Assembly (NCBI GenBank): GCA_900545075.1
Contig: UQXT01000016.1
Coordinates: 1 to 27,884 of the forward strand
Direction of reading: 5' to 3'
Source of the DNA: an uncultured Collinsella sp.
GTDB lineage: Bacteria; Actinomycetota; Coriobacteriia; Coriobacteriales; Coriobacteriaceae
DNA length: 27,884 bases
Part shown: positions 1 through 6,890 of the stretch, one piece after another
Position numbering within the stretch: the stretch's first letter is position 1
Layout: each line of letters starts with the position of its first letter
Notes under the pieces: generated by a model
Told to the model about the DNA's origin: nothing
What the model saw: only the letters and a program-made list of their open reading frames with translations
The model's database searches: none
Program-made: the position numbers and the translations under genes

Positions 1-59
1 TTTTTTGTTTGAGGGATTCTCCGACCGTTCAAAAAAACCACGCTCGTCCAGCACTCACG

Positions 60-131
60 TATCTCTCATCTCTCATTCGTCACTAATACGAGAGATAACA
101 GAAAGACGAGAGATAAATATGAGAGATAACT
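60..131. repeat. Upstream GAGAGATAA repeat cluster (block 1)
   Basis: GAGAGATAA occurs in direct orientation at 90, 108 and 121. Two inverted copies (ATCTCTC) lie just before them, at 61-67 and 68-74. Spacing between direct copies is 18 then 13 bp. The segment 90-134 matches 255-299 at about 40 of 45 positions, so this is one of two related clusters. I read it as a binding array for the protein encoded downstream; that role is inference from position and symmetry. Confidence 0.7.
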
Positions 132-156
132 GAGCAGCAAAGAGACAAGCAATCAT

Positions 157-173
157 GGTATTGTCTCAATACC
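157..173. repeat. Perfect 7-bp inverted repeat GGTATTG-tct-CAATACC
   Basis: A 17-bp palindrome with a 3-nt centre lies directly upstream of the predicted -35 box at 176. It differs from the GAGAGATAA family and may be a second operator. Function is not known. Confidence 0.4.
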
Positions 174-175
174 GA

Positions 176-204
176 TTGTTCTACCAGCAAGAACATGTTT
201 AAAT
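176..204 (+). promoter_or_regulatory. Predicted promoter of the AlbA_2-type regulator
   Basis: TTGTTC (176-181) and TTAAAT (199-204) are separated by 17 bp, and a TGn extended -10 element precedes the second box. Transcription would start near 211. The promoter lies between the two GAGAGATAA clusters, so block 2 would be in the untranslated leader. Assigned by eye only. Confidence 0.5.
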
Positions 205-232
205 GAAACAGATGGTAGACATCTTATCTTCC

Positions 233-300
233 ATCTCTCACTCATCTCTTATATGAGAGATAGCAGTAAGATGAGAGATAATTACGAGAGATAACTGAGA
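233..300. repeat. Downstream GAGAGATAA repeat cluster (block 2)
   Basis: GAGAGATA(A/G) is present at 255, 273 and 286, repeating the 18- and 13-bp spacing of block 1. Inverted ATCTCT copies sit at 233-239 and 244-249. Conservation of spacing and of intervening bases suggests duplication with selection on geometry, as expected of cooperative protein binding. The array ends about 55 bp before the start codon of the regulator gene. Confidence 0.7.
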
Positions 301-356
301 GACGAAGGAAATCTATTCGCGGCATTCTTCGCAGAACCGAGCGAAAGGACGTGCAG

Positions 357-1823
357 ATGAACGAAAACGAGCTGGCCGGTCTGCTCGAGTCTTTAAAGCG
401 CATGGGCTCGGATGACCTTAGCGTCGAAGTAAAAGAGAGCGCCACGACGCTTTCCCACGATGTATGGGAAACGGTCAGTGCTTTCGCAAACACCGCCGGC
501 GGCATCATCGTGCTCGGAGTGAGCGAGCGCGCTGGTTTTGTTCCGGTTGCAAACTTTGAGACCGAGAAAGTGCTCAACCAATTCGTGGCGGGCATGGGCG
601 ATGCCGGCGGTCGCGGAAAGCTGGCCAATCCGCCCAAATACACCATTGAGCGCGTGGAGCTCCAGGGCACCGTGGTTCTGGTCATCACGATTGAGGAGCT
701 CGACCCGTCGAGCAAGCCTTGCTATGTCATAGAGCGGGGCGCTCAAGGTGGCAGCTACAAGCGCATCGATGACAAAGACGTGCCGCTTTCGTCGACCGAG
801 GTTTTGGCGCTGTCGTCATATGAACGGACGAGCCCTAGCGATCGCGATGCGGTGCCCGGCACGAGTGTGGGCGATCTCGACGAGTCGCTGGTCGACCGAA
901 CGATAGAGCGTGCCTATTCGTTGACGCCTCGAGCGATGCGCGGTGCGGCGGACAAGAAGACAAAGATGGAACGTCTGAATTTTCTCGACTCCCAGGGCAA
1001 TGTTACCAAGGCCGGTCTCCTTGCCGCGGGCGTTTACCCTCAGCAGTTCTATCCCAAGCTCTTCATTGATGTAGCTGTCTATGCGGGAACTCAAAAGGGC
1101 GCTGCGGGACCGCTAAGGTTTATGGACCGCACAATCTGTGAGGGAACGTTGGGCGAGATGATCTCGGATGCCGTCGCGGCAGTCACCAAGAATTTGCGGC
1201 GAACCTCGATGATCCAAGGCGTCTCGCGTGTCGACTCGCTGGAGATTCCCGAGGAGGTCCTGCGCGAGGCAATCGCCAACGCCGTAATCCATCGAGAATA
1301 CGGGGATCGGTTCTGTGGACAATCGATTGCCGTCGACGTCTTTGACGATCGTGTCGAGGTGACGAATCCTGGCGGCCTTTACGGGGGAAAGACTCGCGAG
1401 AACTTGTTTGACGGCAGCTCCCGATGCCGTAACGCGACGCTCGTGAAACTCATGTCGATTGTCCCGCTGCCGGATGGCGCAGGTTCGCCGGCTGAGGGCA
1501 ATGGCTCGGGCATCCCGATGATGATCGATGCCATGCGCGCACATGGTCTGGCCGAGCCCCTGTTCTGCCCGGGGTTCGATCGGTTCAAGGTCGTACTTTA
1601 CCGTTCAAAAATCGAGCCGGTCGATCATGGCGGGGGCTTAATTGTGACGGCACTCAAACACTACGGCGAGCTGGGGACGCGTGAGCTGGCAGAACGCACG
1701 GGGCTTACGATTTCCCAGGTTAGGTCGCGCGTCAACGCGCTCATTGCTCAAGGCGAGCTTGAGCCCACGGCGCCGGCGACGAGCCGCAACCGCAAGTATC
1801 GACTGTCAGAGCGCGTGGAATAA
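357..1823 (+). CDS. AlbA_2 (Schlafen-like) / HATPase_c_4 / winged-helix putative transcriptional regulator
   Basis: The protein is 488 residues. Residues about 15-150 match the AlbA_2 nucleic-acid-binding domain, with the VEVKES motif at 23-28 and AFANTAGGIIVLGV at 42-55. Residues about 300-340 carry the HATPase_c_4 signature (REAIANAVIHREYG, 303-316). Residues about 428-485 form a winged helix with a recognition-helix-like LTISQVRSRVNAL. This architecture is usually annotated as an ATP-binding or RecG-like transcriptional regulator; targets are rarely known. An in-frame GTG lies at 351, but the ribosome site AAAGGA (344-349) abuts it and is well spaced for ATG 357, so I choose ATG. The gene stands alone behind two GAGAGATAA arrays, so it probably controls itself. 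It could also act on neighbouring defence genes, but nothing here shows that. Confidence 0.85.
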   Translation: MNENELAGLLESLKRMGSDDLSVEVKESATTLSHDVWETVSAFANTAGGIIVLGVSERAGFVPVANFETEKVLNQFVAGMGDAGGRGKLANPPKYTIERVELQGTVVLVITIEELDPSSKPCYVIERGAQGGSYKRIDDKDVPLSSTEVLALSSYERTSPSDRDAVPGTSVGDLDESLVDRTIERAYSLTPRAMRGAADKKTKMERLNFLDSQGNVTKAGLLAAGVYPQQFYPKLFIDVAVYAGTQKGAAGPLRFMDRTICEGTLGEMISDAVAAVTKNLRRTSMIQGVSRVDSLEIPEEVLREAIANAVIHREYGDRFCGQSIAVDVFDDRVEVTNPGGLYGGKTRENLFDGSSRCRNATLVKLMSIVPLPDGAGSPAEGNGSGIPMMIDAMRAHGLAEPLFCPGFDRFKVVLYRSKIEPVDHGGGLIVTALKHYGELGTRELAERTGLTISQVRSRVNALIAQGELEPTAPATSRNRKYRLSERVE

Positions 1824-1828
1824 ATGCG

Positions 1829-1877
1829 TTAGTGGACGAGGCGACCCAATAATCGACCCTCGATTGGCGCCCACTAA
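1829..1877. terminator. Hairpin between convergent genes
   Basis: TTAGTGG (1829-1835) pairs with CCACTAA (1871-1877), and inside it CGAGG (1837-1841) pairs with CCTCG (1858-1862). It begins a few bases after the stop of the regulator gene and lies between convergent genes, as a bidirectional terminator would. There is no clear T-run, so the call is weak. Confidence 0.35.
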
Positions 1878-1923
1878 GGCAAAGCGGTTGTTGCCCAGTC
1901 GACAGTGATGCTAAAGACTCGGC

Positions 1924-2415
1924 TTACGCCGGCATGGCCCCAAACCCGTCCATCAAGAACAGCCTAAGAACCAGCTTGATGACATATCCCGGTTTGACTT
2001 CAGCCGCGTCAAAGACGTGGCGCTCGGCGAGTTCGCTGCAGTATGCATAGATGTCGCGGATAAGGTCCGCGCCCGAAAGCGTAAACATGTAGCCTGCGTC
2101 CGAAAGTGCATTGGGCGCGGCGGGCAACTTGGCCATGTGGCAGAACGTTTGCAGGTCGGGCGCCATGGCGTCCTGGTAGCCAAGATGGCTACCGTCTTCT
2201 TGTGCGGCAAGTTCCAATTGGCGCACAAAATCCAGCGCCGCCGCTAACACAAAGCTCGGCGTAGGCGCATTGACGTCCTGAGTGGTCGCCACAAGCCTGC
2301 CCGCTGCCTGCGTGACAAGCCAGGCGACCTCGCGCTGGCAGCGCACGGCCTTGCGCGTCACCGGCTTGATGGACGAAGAAGAAACGCTCCCCTTAGGCGG
2401 ATTCGAAGCAGCCAT
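1924..2415 (-). CDS. Hypothetical protein downstream of the DNA methyltransferase
   Basis: The protein is 163 residues and I do not recognise its family. It starts with a Ser/Pro/Lys-rich stretch (1-25) and continues as a mostly helical, Ala/Leu-rich soluble domain with no membrane segment, signal peptide or obvious catalytic motif. Three cysteines (C26, C92, C126) do not form a metal knuckle. I chose ATG 2415 because a strong GGGAGGG site lies about 8 bases upstream; longer readings would run into the methyltransferase gene. It is codirectional with that gene after a 125-bp gap and could be cotranscribed. A TATACT box on the minus strand (2473-2478) could give it its own promoter, but no good -35 is visible. 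A role as an accessory of the restriction-modification system is possible only from position. Confidence 0.6.
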   Translation of the reverse strand: MAASNPPKGSVSSSSIKPVTRKAVRCQREVAWLVTQAAGRLVATTQDVNAPTPSFVLAAALDFVRQLELAAQEDGSHLGYQDAMAPDLQTFCHMAKLPAAPNALSDAGYMFTLSGADLIRDIYAYCSELAERHVFDAAEVKPGYVIKLVLRLFLMDGFGAMPA

Positions 2416-2540
2416 AAGACCCTCCCATGAACAATTCGGCCCAACAAGCCCGGATGAAACACGTGTTACATCAGTATACGGGGAAGTGGGGTGGAAAAAC
2501 GGAGTCGACAGCGTGAACTGCCGGCTCCGGATTGCTTGCC

Positions 2541-3803
2541 TTAGAGGCCGTACACTTCGACCATAGCTTCGCCAATGCGATGGGGCACGCCGGTGACGAG
2601 TGCGTTGCCCATGCAGAAGGCCCGATGGCCGTCGGTCATGCCCGTATCGGTCCAACCTTTCGGGAATCCCTGAAGCTGATCGAGCTCGTCGGGAACAAGA
2701 CGGCGGAAACGGCCATCGGGACATTCGATGACGTGCTTGAAGCGGCTCGCTCCCGTGCCGCCTTCTCCTGTGAGGATGGTGCGGCTCGGCTTGTCGGTGG
2801 CATCCGGGAAGCTCATGGCTCCCTCGGAATACGTGTACGTAAAGCCTGTCTTTTTGTTAGTGCGCTCTTCGCGCTTGCTGCCCTTAAGGTAGCGCCAGTC
2901 GGGAAGCTTTTCGTCGGAGATGTAGAACTGCTCCGGGACATCAGCCTCGTCGACAAGCACGTCGCCAAGCACGTGGCGCTCACCGTGATAGTCCTCGGCA
3001 AAGTCGCAGGTCAGAACATGACAGCCCTGCATGACGCCAGCATTCTTGAATTGAGAGGTCTTTTGGCCGACGCCAAAACGAGTTGAGTTCTCGTAGGGGT
3101 CGGGCAAAACGTCGAGCTCGGACATCTCGTCGGGATAGATGGCGGGAAAGGCTTTAGCCATGACGCCGTTGTGCATGCGATTAACGAGATCAACCTTGCC
3201 AGCGTCCTTTTCGCAGAAGATATAAACACGCTTGCGACGCTGGGGGAAACCGTATTCGGCAGAGTTGACCACGCGCCATTCGACCGTGTAGTCGAGGTCG
3301 GCAAGACAGCTTAGGATGATGGCGAAGTCGCGACCGCGTTGAGACGCGGGCGACTTGAGCAGGCGGTCGACGTTCTCAAAGAGACCGAACTTGGGCTTCT
3401 TCATTTCGAGGAAGTGATAGATGTCCCACCAAAGGACGCCCTTCTTGCCCTCGATGCCGTGTGCCTGATTGAGCGGACGCGCGACAGAGTAGTCTTGGCA
3501 GGGGAAACCGCCAACAACCATTTGGACATCGGGGATTTCGATTTCTTTCGCCTCGGCCTGCTCCAGGACCTTATTGATGTCTTCGTTGACGACGGAATCA
3601 TTGCCGAAGCGATCCATGTAGCAACGGGCCGCGAACTGACGCGCCTTGGTTCCGGGCGGCTCCCACTGATTGGCCCAAATGGTGCGGAAGGGGCCGGCGG
3701 GCTTCATATAAAACTCGGGATGGCGAGGGTCGGCATAGCCTTCGAGACCCAAACGAAATCCACCGACGCCCGCAAAAAGCTCGGCAATATTAATCTCAGA
3801 CAC
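2541..3803 (-). CDS. DNA (cytosine-5)-methyltransferase of a Sau3AI-like type II R-M system
   Basis: The protein is 420 residues and transfers a methyl group from S-adenosylmethionine to C5 of cytosine. Family motifs appear in order: I, IAELFAGVGGF (6-16); IV, GGFPCQ with catalytic C102; VI, ENV (143-145); VIII, QRRKRVYIF (188-196); IX, RRLVPDELDQLQGFP; X, GNALVTGVPHRIGEA near the end. The segment between VIII and IX (about 205-350) is the target-recognition region. I chose GTG 3803, which lies 4 bases after GGAG and just before motif I; a reading from 3866 has no better site. It is divergent from a Sau3AI/MutH-family endonuclease, whose prototype cuts GATC and is paired with a cytosine-5 enzyme. 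GATC specificity here is therefore likely but inferred. All catalytic motifs look intact. Confidence 0.93.
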   Translation of the reverse strand: MSEINIAELFAGVGGFRLGLEGYADPRHPEFYMKPAGPFRTIWANQWEPPGTKARQFAARCYMDRFGNDSVVNEDINKVLEQAEAKEIEIPDVQMVVGGFPCQDYSVARPLNQAHGIEGKKGVLWWDIYHFLEMKKPKFGLFENVDRLLKSPASQRGRDFAIILSCLADLDYTVEWRVVNSAEYGFPQRRKRVYIFCEKDAGKVDLVNRMHNGVMAKAFPAIYPDEMSELDVLPDPYENSTRFGVGQKTSQFKNAGVMQGCHVLTCDFAEDYHGERHVLGDVLVDEADVPEQFYISDEKLPDWRYLKGSKREERTNKKTGFTYTYSEGAMSFPDATDKPSRTILTGEGGTGASRFKHVIECPDGRFRRLVPDELDQLQGFPKGWTDTGMTDGHRAFCMGNALVTGVPHRIGEAMVEVYGL

Positions 3804-3892
3804 GTTTCTCCAATCGCTGCTGTGTCCGGTTATGGTGGTCACAACAATAACCGATCGAGGGGACAATCAAGACCTCAATTTTCTGGGCGTTA

Positions 3893-3910
3893 GTAGTTGC
3901 TCTGAACTAC
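3893..3910. promoter_or_regulatory. Palindrome in the divergent methyltransferase/endonuclease intergenic region
   Basis: GTAGTT (3893-3898) and AACTAC (3905-3910) form a perfect 6-bp inverted repeat with a 6-bp centre. It lies 33 bp upstream of the endonuclease start and about 90 bp upstream of the methyltransferase start. No controller (C) protein gene is visible here, so if this is an operator the methyltransferase or an unlinked factor would bind it. Inference from position and symmetry. Confidence 0.4.
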
Positions 3911-3943
3911 CATGAGGTTAGTTGCGAGTTTCGGAGGTATCCC

Positions 3944-5449
3944 GTGTCTAAGAAGCGCCTCGATTTCAAGCGCATGCTTGACGATACTGATTTTTCTGAC
4001 CCCTCAAGTATTGAGCGCTATGCTGCCAATCTCGATGGCATGACGTTCCGCGATATTCTCGAGCTCGGTATTGCTCCGGAGGGGGAGAGTGCGCCCAAGG
4101 ACTTTGGCTCCAAGAAGTACAAAGGCGGTATGGGCACTCTTATCGAAGAACGTTACTTTGGCTACAAGGCCAATAGTGACGATCGCCCCGACTTTCCCGA
4201 GGCGGGCGTTGAGCTCAAGGCAACGTGTTTTGATGTGCTCAAGAACGGCCGGAAGTCTGCTGGCGAGCGCCTTGTCCTGACCATGATTCCTTATGACCGA
4301 CCTGTTTCGCTCGACTACGACAGTTCTCACCTCAAGACCAAGCTCAGCAATATCCTGTTGATTTACTACGGCCGAGATCGTTCCATCGATAAATACGACC
4401 AACGCATTGAGCGTGCGGTCATGGTTCGTCTGCCCGAAGAGGACATGAAAATCATTCGCGCCGACTACGAGAAGATCATTTCCTATATTCAGGATGGCCG
4501 TGCGGACGAGCTTTCAGAAGGCATGACGACTTATCTGGGTGCTTGCACGAAGGGCGCAACTGAGGCCACAATGTGGGCGGACCAGTATTATGAATACTTC
4601 AATACCGATACGGGCGAGATTGAGCGCCATCGCGCAAAGCGTCGCGCCTTTTCCCTCAAGCGCTCGTATATGGACTATGTGCTCCATACTTATGTCCTCG
4701 GTGCTCCGCGAGTCGGGGAGAGCATTGTTCAGGACGATGGCAAGTCTATCGATTTCGAAAGTTACGTAACTGGACTTATCGAGCGCCATTACGGTGAGAC
4801 CGATCGTCAAATTGCCGAACAGTATGGACTGGAGTACACGGGCAATAAGGCGCAGTGGACAACGCTCGTTTATCGTATGCTCGGAATCAAAAACAATGCT
4901 GCCGAGGAATTCGTCAAGGCAGGCATTTCCGTCCGAACTGTTCGAGTTAACAACAGGGGGCACATCGAACAGGCTATGTCGTTCCCACCGTTTGAGTTCA
5001 AGCGTTTGATTGAAGAAGACTGGGAGACGTCGCCTCTTCATGCGTGCCTTGAGACCAATCGCTTTTTCTTCGTTGTGTTCCGTGAGGACCACGATGGCGT
5101 GCTGCGTCTCGATCGTTGTTTGTTCTGGGCAATGGGAGAAAACGAAATCGAAGGCCCAGCGAAAGCTTGTTGGGATGAGACGCGAAAGGTAATACGTGAG
5201 GGCGTTGAGCTCAATCCGTATCGGGATGCGAGCGGAAAGCTCAAAGTGACTAACAATCTGCCCGGTATGGCGGACAATCCAATTGTTCACGTTCGCCCGC
5301 ATACGTCAAAAGCGGCTTACAAGTTTGCCGATGGAACAGAGATCGGTGACATCGCAAGGAATGCTTACGAACTGCCCGACGGGCGCTGGATGACGAAGCA
5401 ATCGTTCTGGTTCAACAAGGGCTACCTGGAGCATATTCTGGGGCTGTAG
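3944..5449 (+). CDS. Sau3AI-like type II restriction endonuclease (MutH/Sau3AI family)
   Basis: The protein is 501 residues, close to the roughly 490 of Sau3AI. The N-terminal domain has the MutH-type active site: GTLIEERYFG (helix bearing the upstream Glu), then RPDFPEAGVELKAT with D83, E90 and K92 as the D...ExK triad. MutH has nearly the same DFPxxGxELK string. The rest (about 230-501) would be the second, MutH-like but non-catalytic domain known from Sau3AI. Family members cut before GATC; cutting is presumably blocked by the divergent methyltransferase. GTG 3944 is chosen for the GGAGG six bases upstream (3933-3937) and the natural MSKKRLDF start. No truncation or frameshift is visible, so the system looks functional. 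It ends about 55 bp from a convergent DUF5710 gene. Confidence 0.92.
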   Translation: MSKKRLDFKRMLDDTDFSDPSSIERYAANLDGMTFRDILELGIAPEGESAPKDFGSKKYKGGMGTLIEERYFGYKANSDDRPDFPEAGVELKATCFDVLKNGRKSAGERLVLTMIPYDRPVSLDYDSSHLKTKLSNILLIYYGRDRSIDKYDQRIERAVMVRLPEEDMKIIRADYEKIISYIQDGRADELSEGMTTYLGACTKGATEATMWADQYYEYFNTDTGEIERHRAKRRAFSLKRSYMDYVLHTYVLGAPRVGESIVQDDGKSIDFESYVTGLIERHYGETDRQIAEQYGLEYTGNKAQWTTLVYRMLGIKNNAAEEFVKAGISVRTVRVNNRGHIEQAMSFPPFEFKRLIEEDWETSPLHACLETNRFFFVVFREDHDGVLRLDRCLFWAMGENEIEGPAKACWDETRKVIREGVELNPYRDASGKLKVTNNLPGMADNPIVHVRPHTSKAAYKFADGTEIGDIARNAYELPDGRWMTKQSFWFNKGYLEHILGL

Positions 5450-5504
5450 CGTTTCGAGATTATTTAACAATCAACCCCTGCTCCTCGATACCTCGATGTT
5501 GCCC

Positions 5505-6191
5505 CTACAAATAAATCCCCTCACCAAGCTGCTTATGGAACTCGGCGTGATGGTCGCGTGCCCAGGTAAAGAGCGCCTGGTCAAAGTCGGTGCGCGTGGT
5601 CGGGACGCCAAAGACGCCGGCAACTTCGACGCGTATAAACTCCAGTGCCGGCAGCTTGTTGATGGCAGTGAGGGCAAACGGGGACGAGGGCTCCTCGAAC
5701 AGATAGCGACTGCCTTGCAGCGCGTCGCAACTGGTGCACGTGTTGCCGAGCGACGGGGCTTTGGAGGCTCGCGCGCCTACGGGCTTGTAGCCGCAGCGCT
5801 TATGAAGGTAGTCGCGGATCTCGCCCGGCACGCAGCCAAGAGCGGGCACGATGGCGAGTGCGTTGGCGTTGGCCGTGTCGATGGCAATGTGCCCAGCTTC
5901 GTTGGGCGCGTGCGCGATGGCGATGCTCTCGTCGTTATCGGTTCGATAGGGAATGCCGAAGGCCGCGACCGAGGTCTTTTTGTGACACTTCCAGCACTCG
6001 CGCTTGCCCAGTACTAGAAATATATACGGCGCAGAGGGGTCGGATCGGTCAACACCGGGCAGCCACTCGGCAAAGGGCTCGGGGTTGACGCCGCTGGGTA
6101 CATACCAGATCTTCTTGGTCCGGTCCCATTTGGCGCCCAGCGCCTTGGCTTCTTCTTTGTGCGAAAAGGGGACATCGAGCTCGGTGCGCAT
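5505..6191 (-). CDS. DUF5710 domain protein with two CxxC knuckles
   Basis: The protein is 228 residues. Residues 1-46 match DUF5710: a short domain with LDVPFSHKEEAKALGAKWD and KKIWYVPSG, found at the N-terminus of many mobile-element and helicase-like proteins. Two Cys pairs follow, CWKC (66-69) and CTSC (152-155). They could together bind one zinc as a split ribbon flanking a roughly 80-residue insertion. The remainder has no motif I recognise and no membrane segment. ATG 6191 is chosen because AAGGAG lies five bases upstream; an upstream in-frame ATG at 6227 has no such site. It is convergent with the restriction endonuclease and may belong to the same accessory block. A nucleic-acid-binding role is a guess. 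Confidence 0.75.
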   Translation of the reverse strand: MRTELDVPFSHKEEAKALGAKWDRTKKIWYVPSGVNPEPFAEWLPGVDRSDPSAPYIFLVLGKRECWKCHKKTSVAAFGIPYRTDNDESIAIAHAPNEAGHIAIDTANANALAIVPALGCVPGEIRDYLHKRCGYKPVGARASKAPSLGNTCTSCDALQGSRYLFEEPSSPFALTAINKLPALEFIRVEVAGVFGVPTTRTDFDQALFTWARDHHAEFHKQLGEGIYL

Positions 6192-6481
6192 GGCGGCTCC
6201 TTGGTGCTGCAGGTGCAAGTGGCTCAAGGATACCGCAGGGCGCAGACATCGCGGCGTTTTGCTGAGAAGTTGCGGTGCGGACTGATTGGTTATGCCGATG
6301 AATAGATCGGCAAGTAGATGGTCTGCTTTTGGCCAGTTGGGCGGTTGGAGCAGCTTGCGGCGCAGTTTTGTGCCTGGCTATTGTTGATGTTGGGGTATTG
6401 AATTTGTTTGGCAGCCATTTGTCAGGTGAATTGATGTTACGTTGCGATGACGGTTGGGGCTGCCGGCGGATTTGGCGACAT
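6192..6481. other. Intergenic stretch with no recognised gene
   Basis: About 290 bp lie between the DUF5710 start and the tRNA terminator. A plus-strand reading of about 60 codons (6329-6514) runs into the tRNA terminator, lacks a convincing ribosome site and has no recognisable protein character, so I do not call it. The stretch should contain the DUF5710 promoter, but I cannot place it with confidence. Confidence 0.5.
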
Positions 6482-6518
6482 AAAACAAAACAGCTCAGAG
6501 AACATAGCCTCTGAGCTG
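6482..6518 (-). terminator. Rho-independent terminator of tRNA-Val
   Basis: CAGCTCAGAG (6491-6500) and CTCTGAGCTG (6509-6518) form a perfect 10-bp stem with an 8-nt loop. Read on the minus strand it is followed by TTTTGTTTTA. It begins 9 bases past the encoded CCA of the tRNA. Confidence 0.85.
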
Positions 6519-6526
6519 CGAACATT

Positions 6527-6601
6527 TGGTGGGCGTTAGAAGATTTGAACTTCTGACCTCTTCCGTGTCAGGGAAGCGCTCTCCCCCTGAGCTAAACGCC
6601 C
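6527..6601 (-). tRNA. tRNA-Val (anticodon GAC)
   Basis: On the minus strand the cloverleaf is complete: acceptor GGGCGTT/AACGCCC, D arm GCTC/GAGC, anticodon stem CTTCC/GGAAG with loop CTGACAC (anticodon GAC), T arm AGAAG/CTTCT with loop TTCAAAT, discriminator A and an encoded CCA (6527-6529). The five-base variable region is of the normal class I type. It reads the GTC and GTT valine codons. It is a single-gene unit with its own promoter and terminator. Its 3' end faces the accessory block at 1-6500. Confidence 0.95.
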
Positions 6602-6630
6602 GATCAAGGGTGCGCAAGCGCGCAAGGGAT

Positions 6631-6659
6631 AATATAACGGAGCCTGAACTCGGTGGCAA
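6631..6659 (-). promoter_or_regulatory. Promoter of tRNA-Val
   Basis: On the minus strand TTGCCA (6654-6659) and TATATT (6631-6636) are separated by exactly 17 bp. Transcription would start near 6623-6625, about 22 bases before the mature tRNA 5' end. Confidence 0.75.
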
Positions 6660-6798
6660 GAACATTTTTAAAAATCGCTTACATTGTGGAATTCGGGGGC
6701 TTTGTCGTATCCATTTCAAAAGAGTCTGCTGCTGCGATTTGGCTGTCGACTAATGCAGGGCCATTGCGGTATCGAGCTATGGAAAGACGCCTGCGGAA

Positions 6799-6831
6799 TT
6801 GTCCTACCGATAAGCGGACAAGCCTCCGGCT
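6799..6831 (+). other. Two adjacent small hairpins upstream of the EamA transporter
   Basis: TTGTCC (6799-6804) pairs with GGACAA (6816-6821) over an 11-nt loop; AGCC (6821-6824) pairs with GGCT (6828-6831) over TCC. They share base 6821, so at most one pair can use it. I recognise no riboswitch class: in particular the ACGR loops of the guanidine-II class are absent. The remaining 6662-6890 leader holds nothing else I can name. Confidence 0.25.
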
Positions 6832-6890
6832 GGTGCCTTCGCCGTGGTAAGGTAAGCCGAATTGTTTCCAGGCTGTTTCGGGGGAGTGGA

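Noticed and set aside
60..300. GAGAGATAA repeats as a CRISPR array
   Set aside because: Units are only 9 bp, with 4-9 bp between them and mixed orientation; spacers are not unique 30-mers and no cas genes are present.
1..351. Attachment-site copy of the tRNA-Val 3' end at the left side
   Set aside because: No stretch resembling the tRNA 3' end is found there, and no integrase gene is present in the window.
2416..2724. N-terminal extension of the small gene behind the methyltransferase
   Set aside because: It would overlap the 3' end of the methyltransferase gene, and its residues look random; ATG 2415 has a strong ribosome site.
6526..6753. Short protein frames over the tRNA
   Set aside because: The sequence folds as a complete tRNA-Val with encoded CCA.
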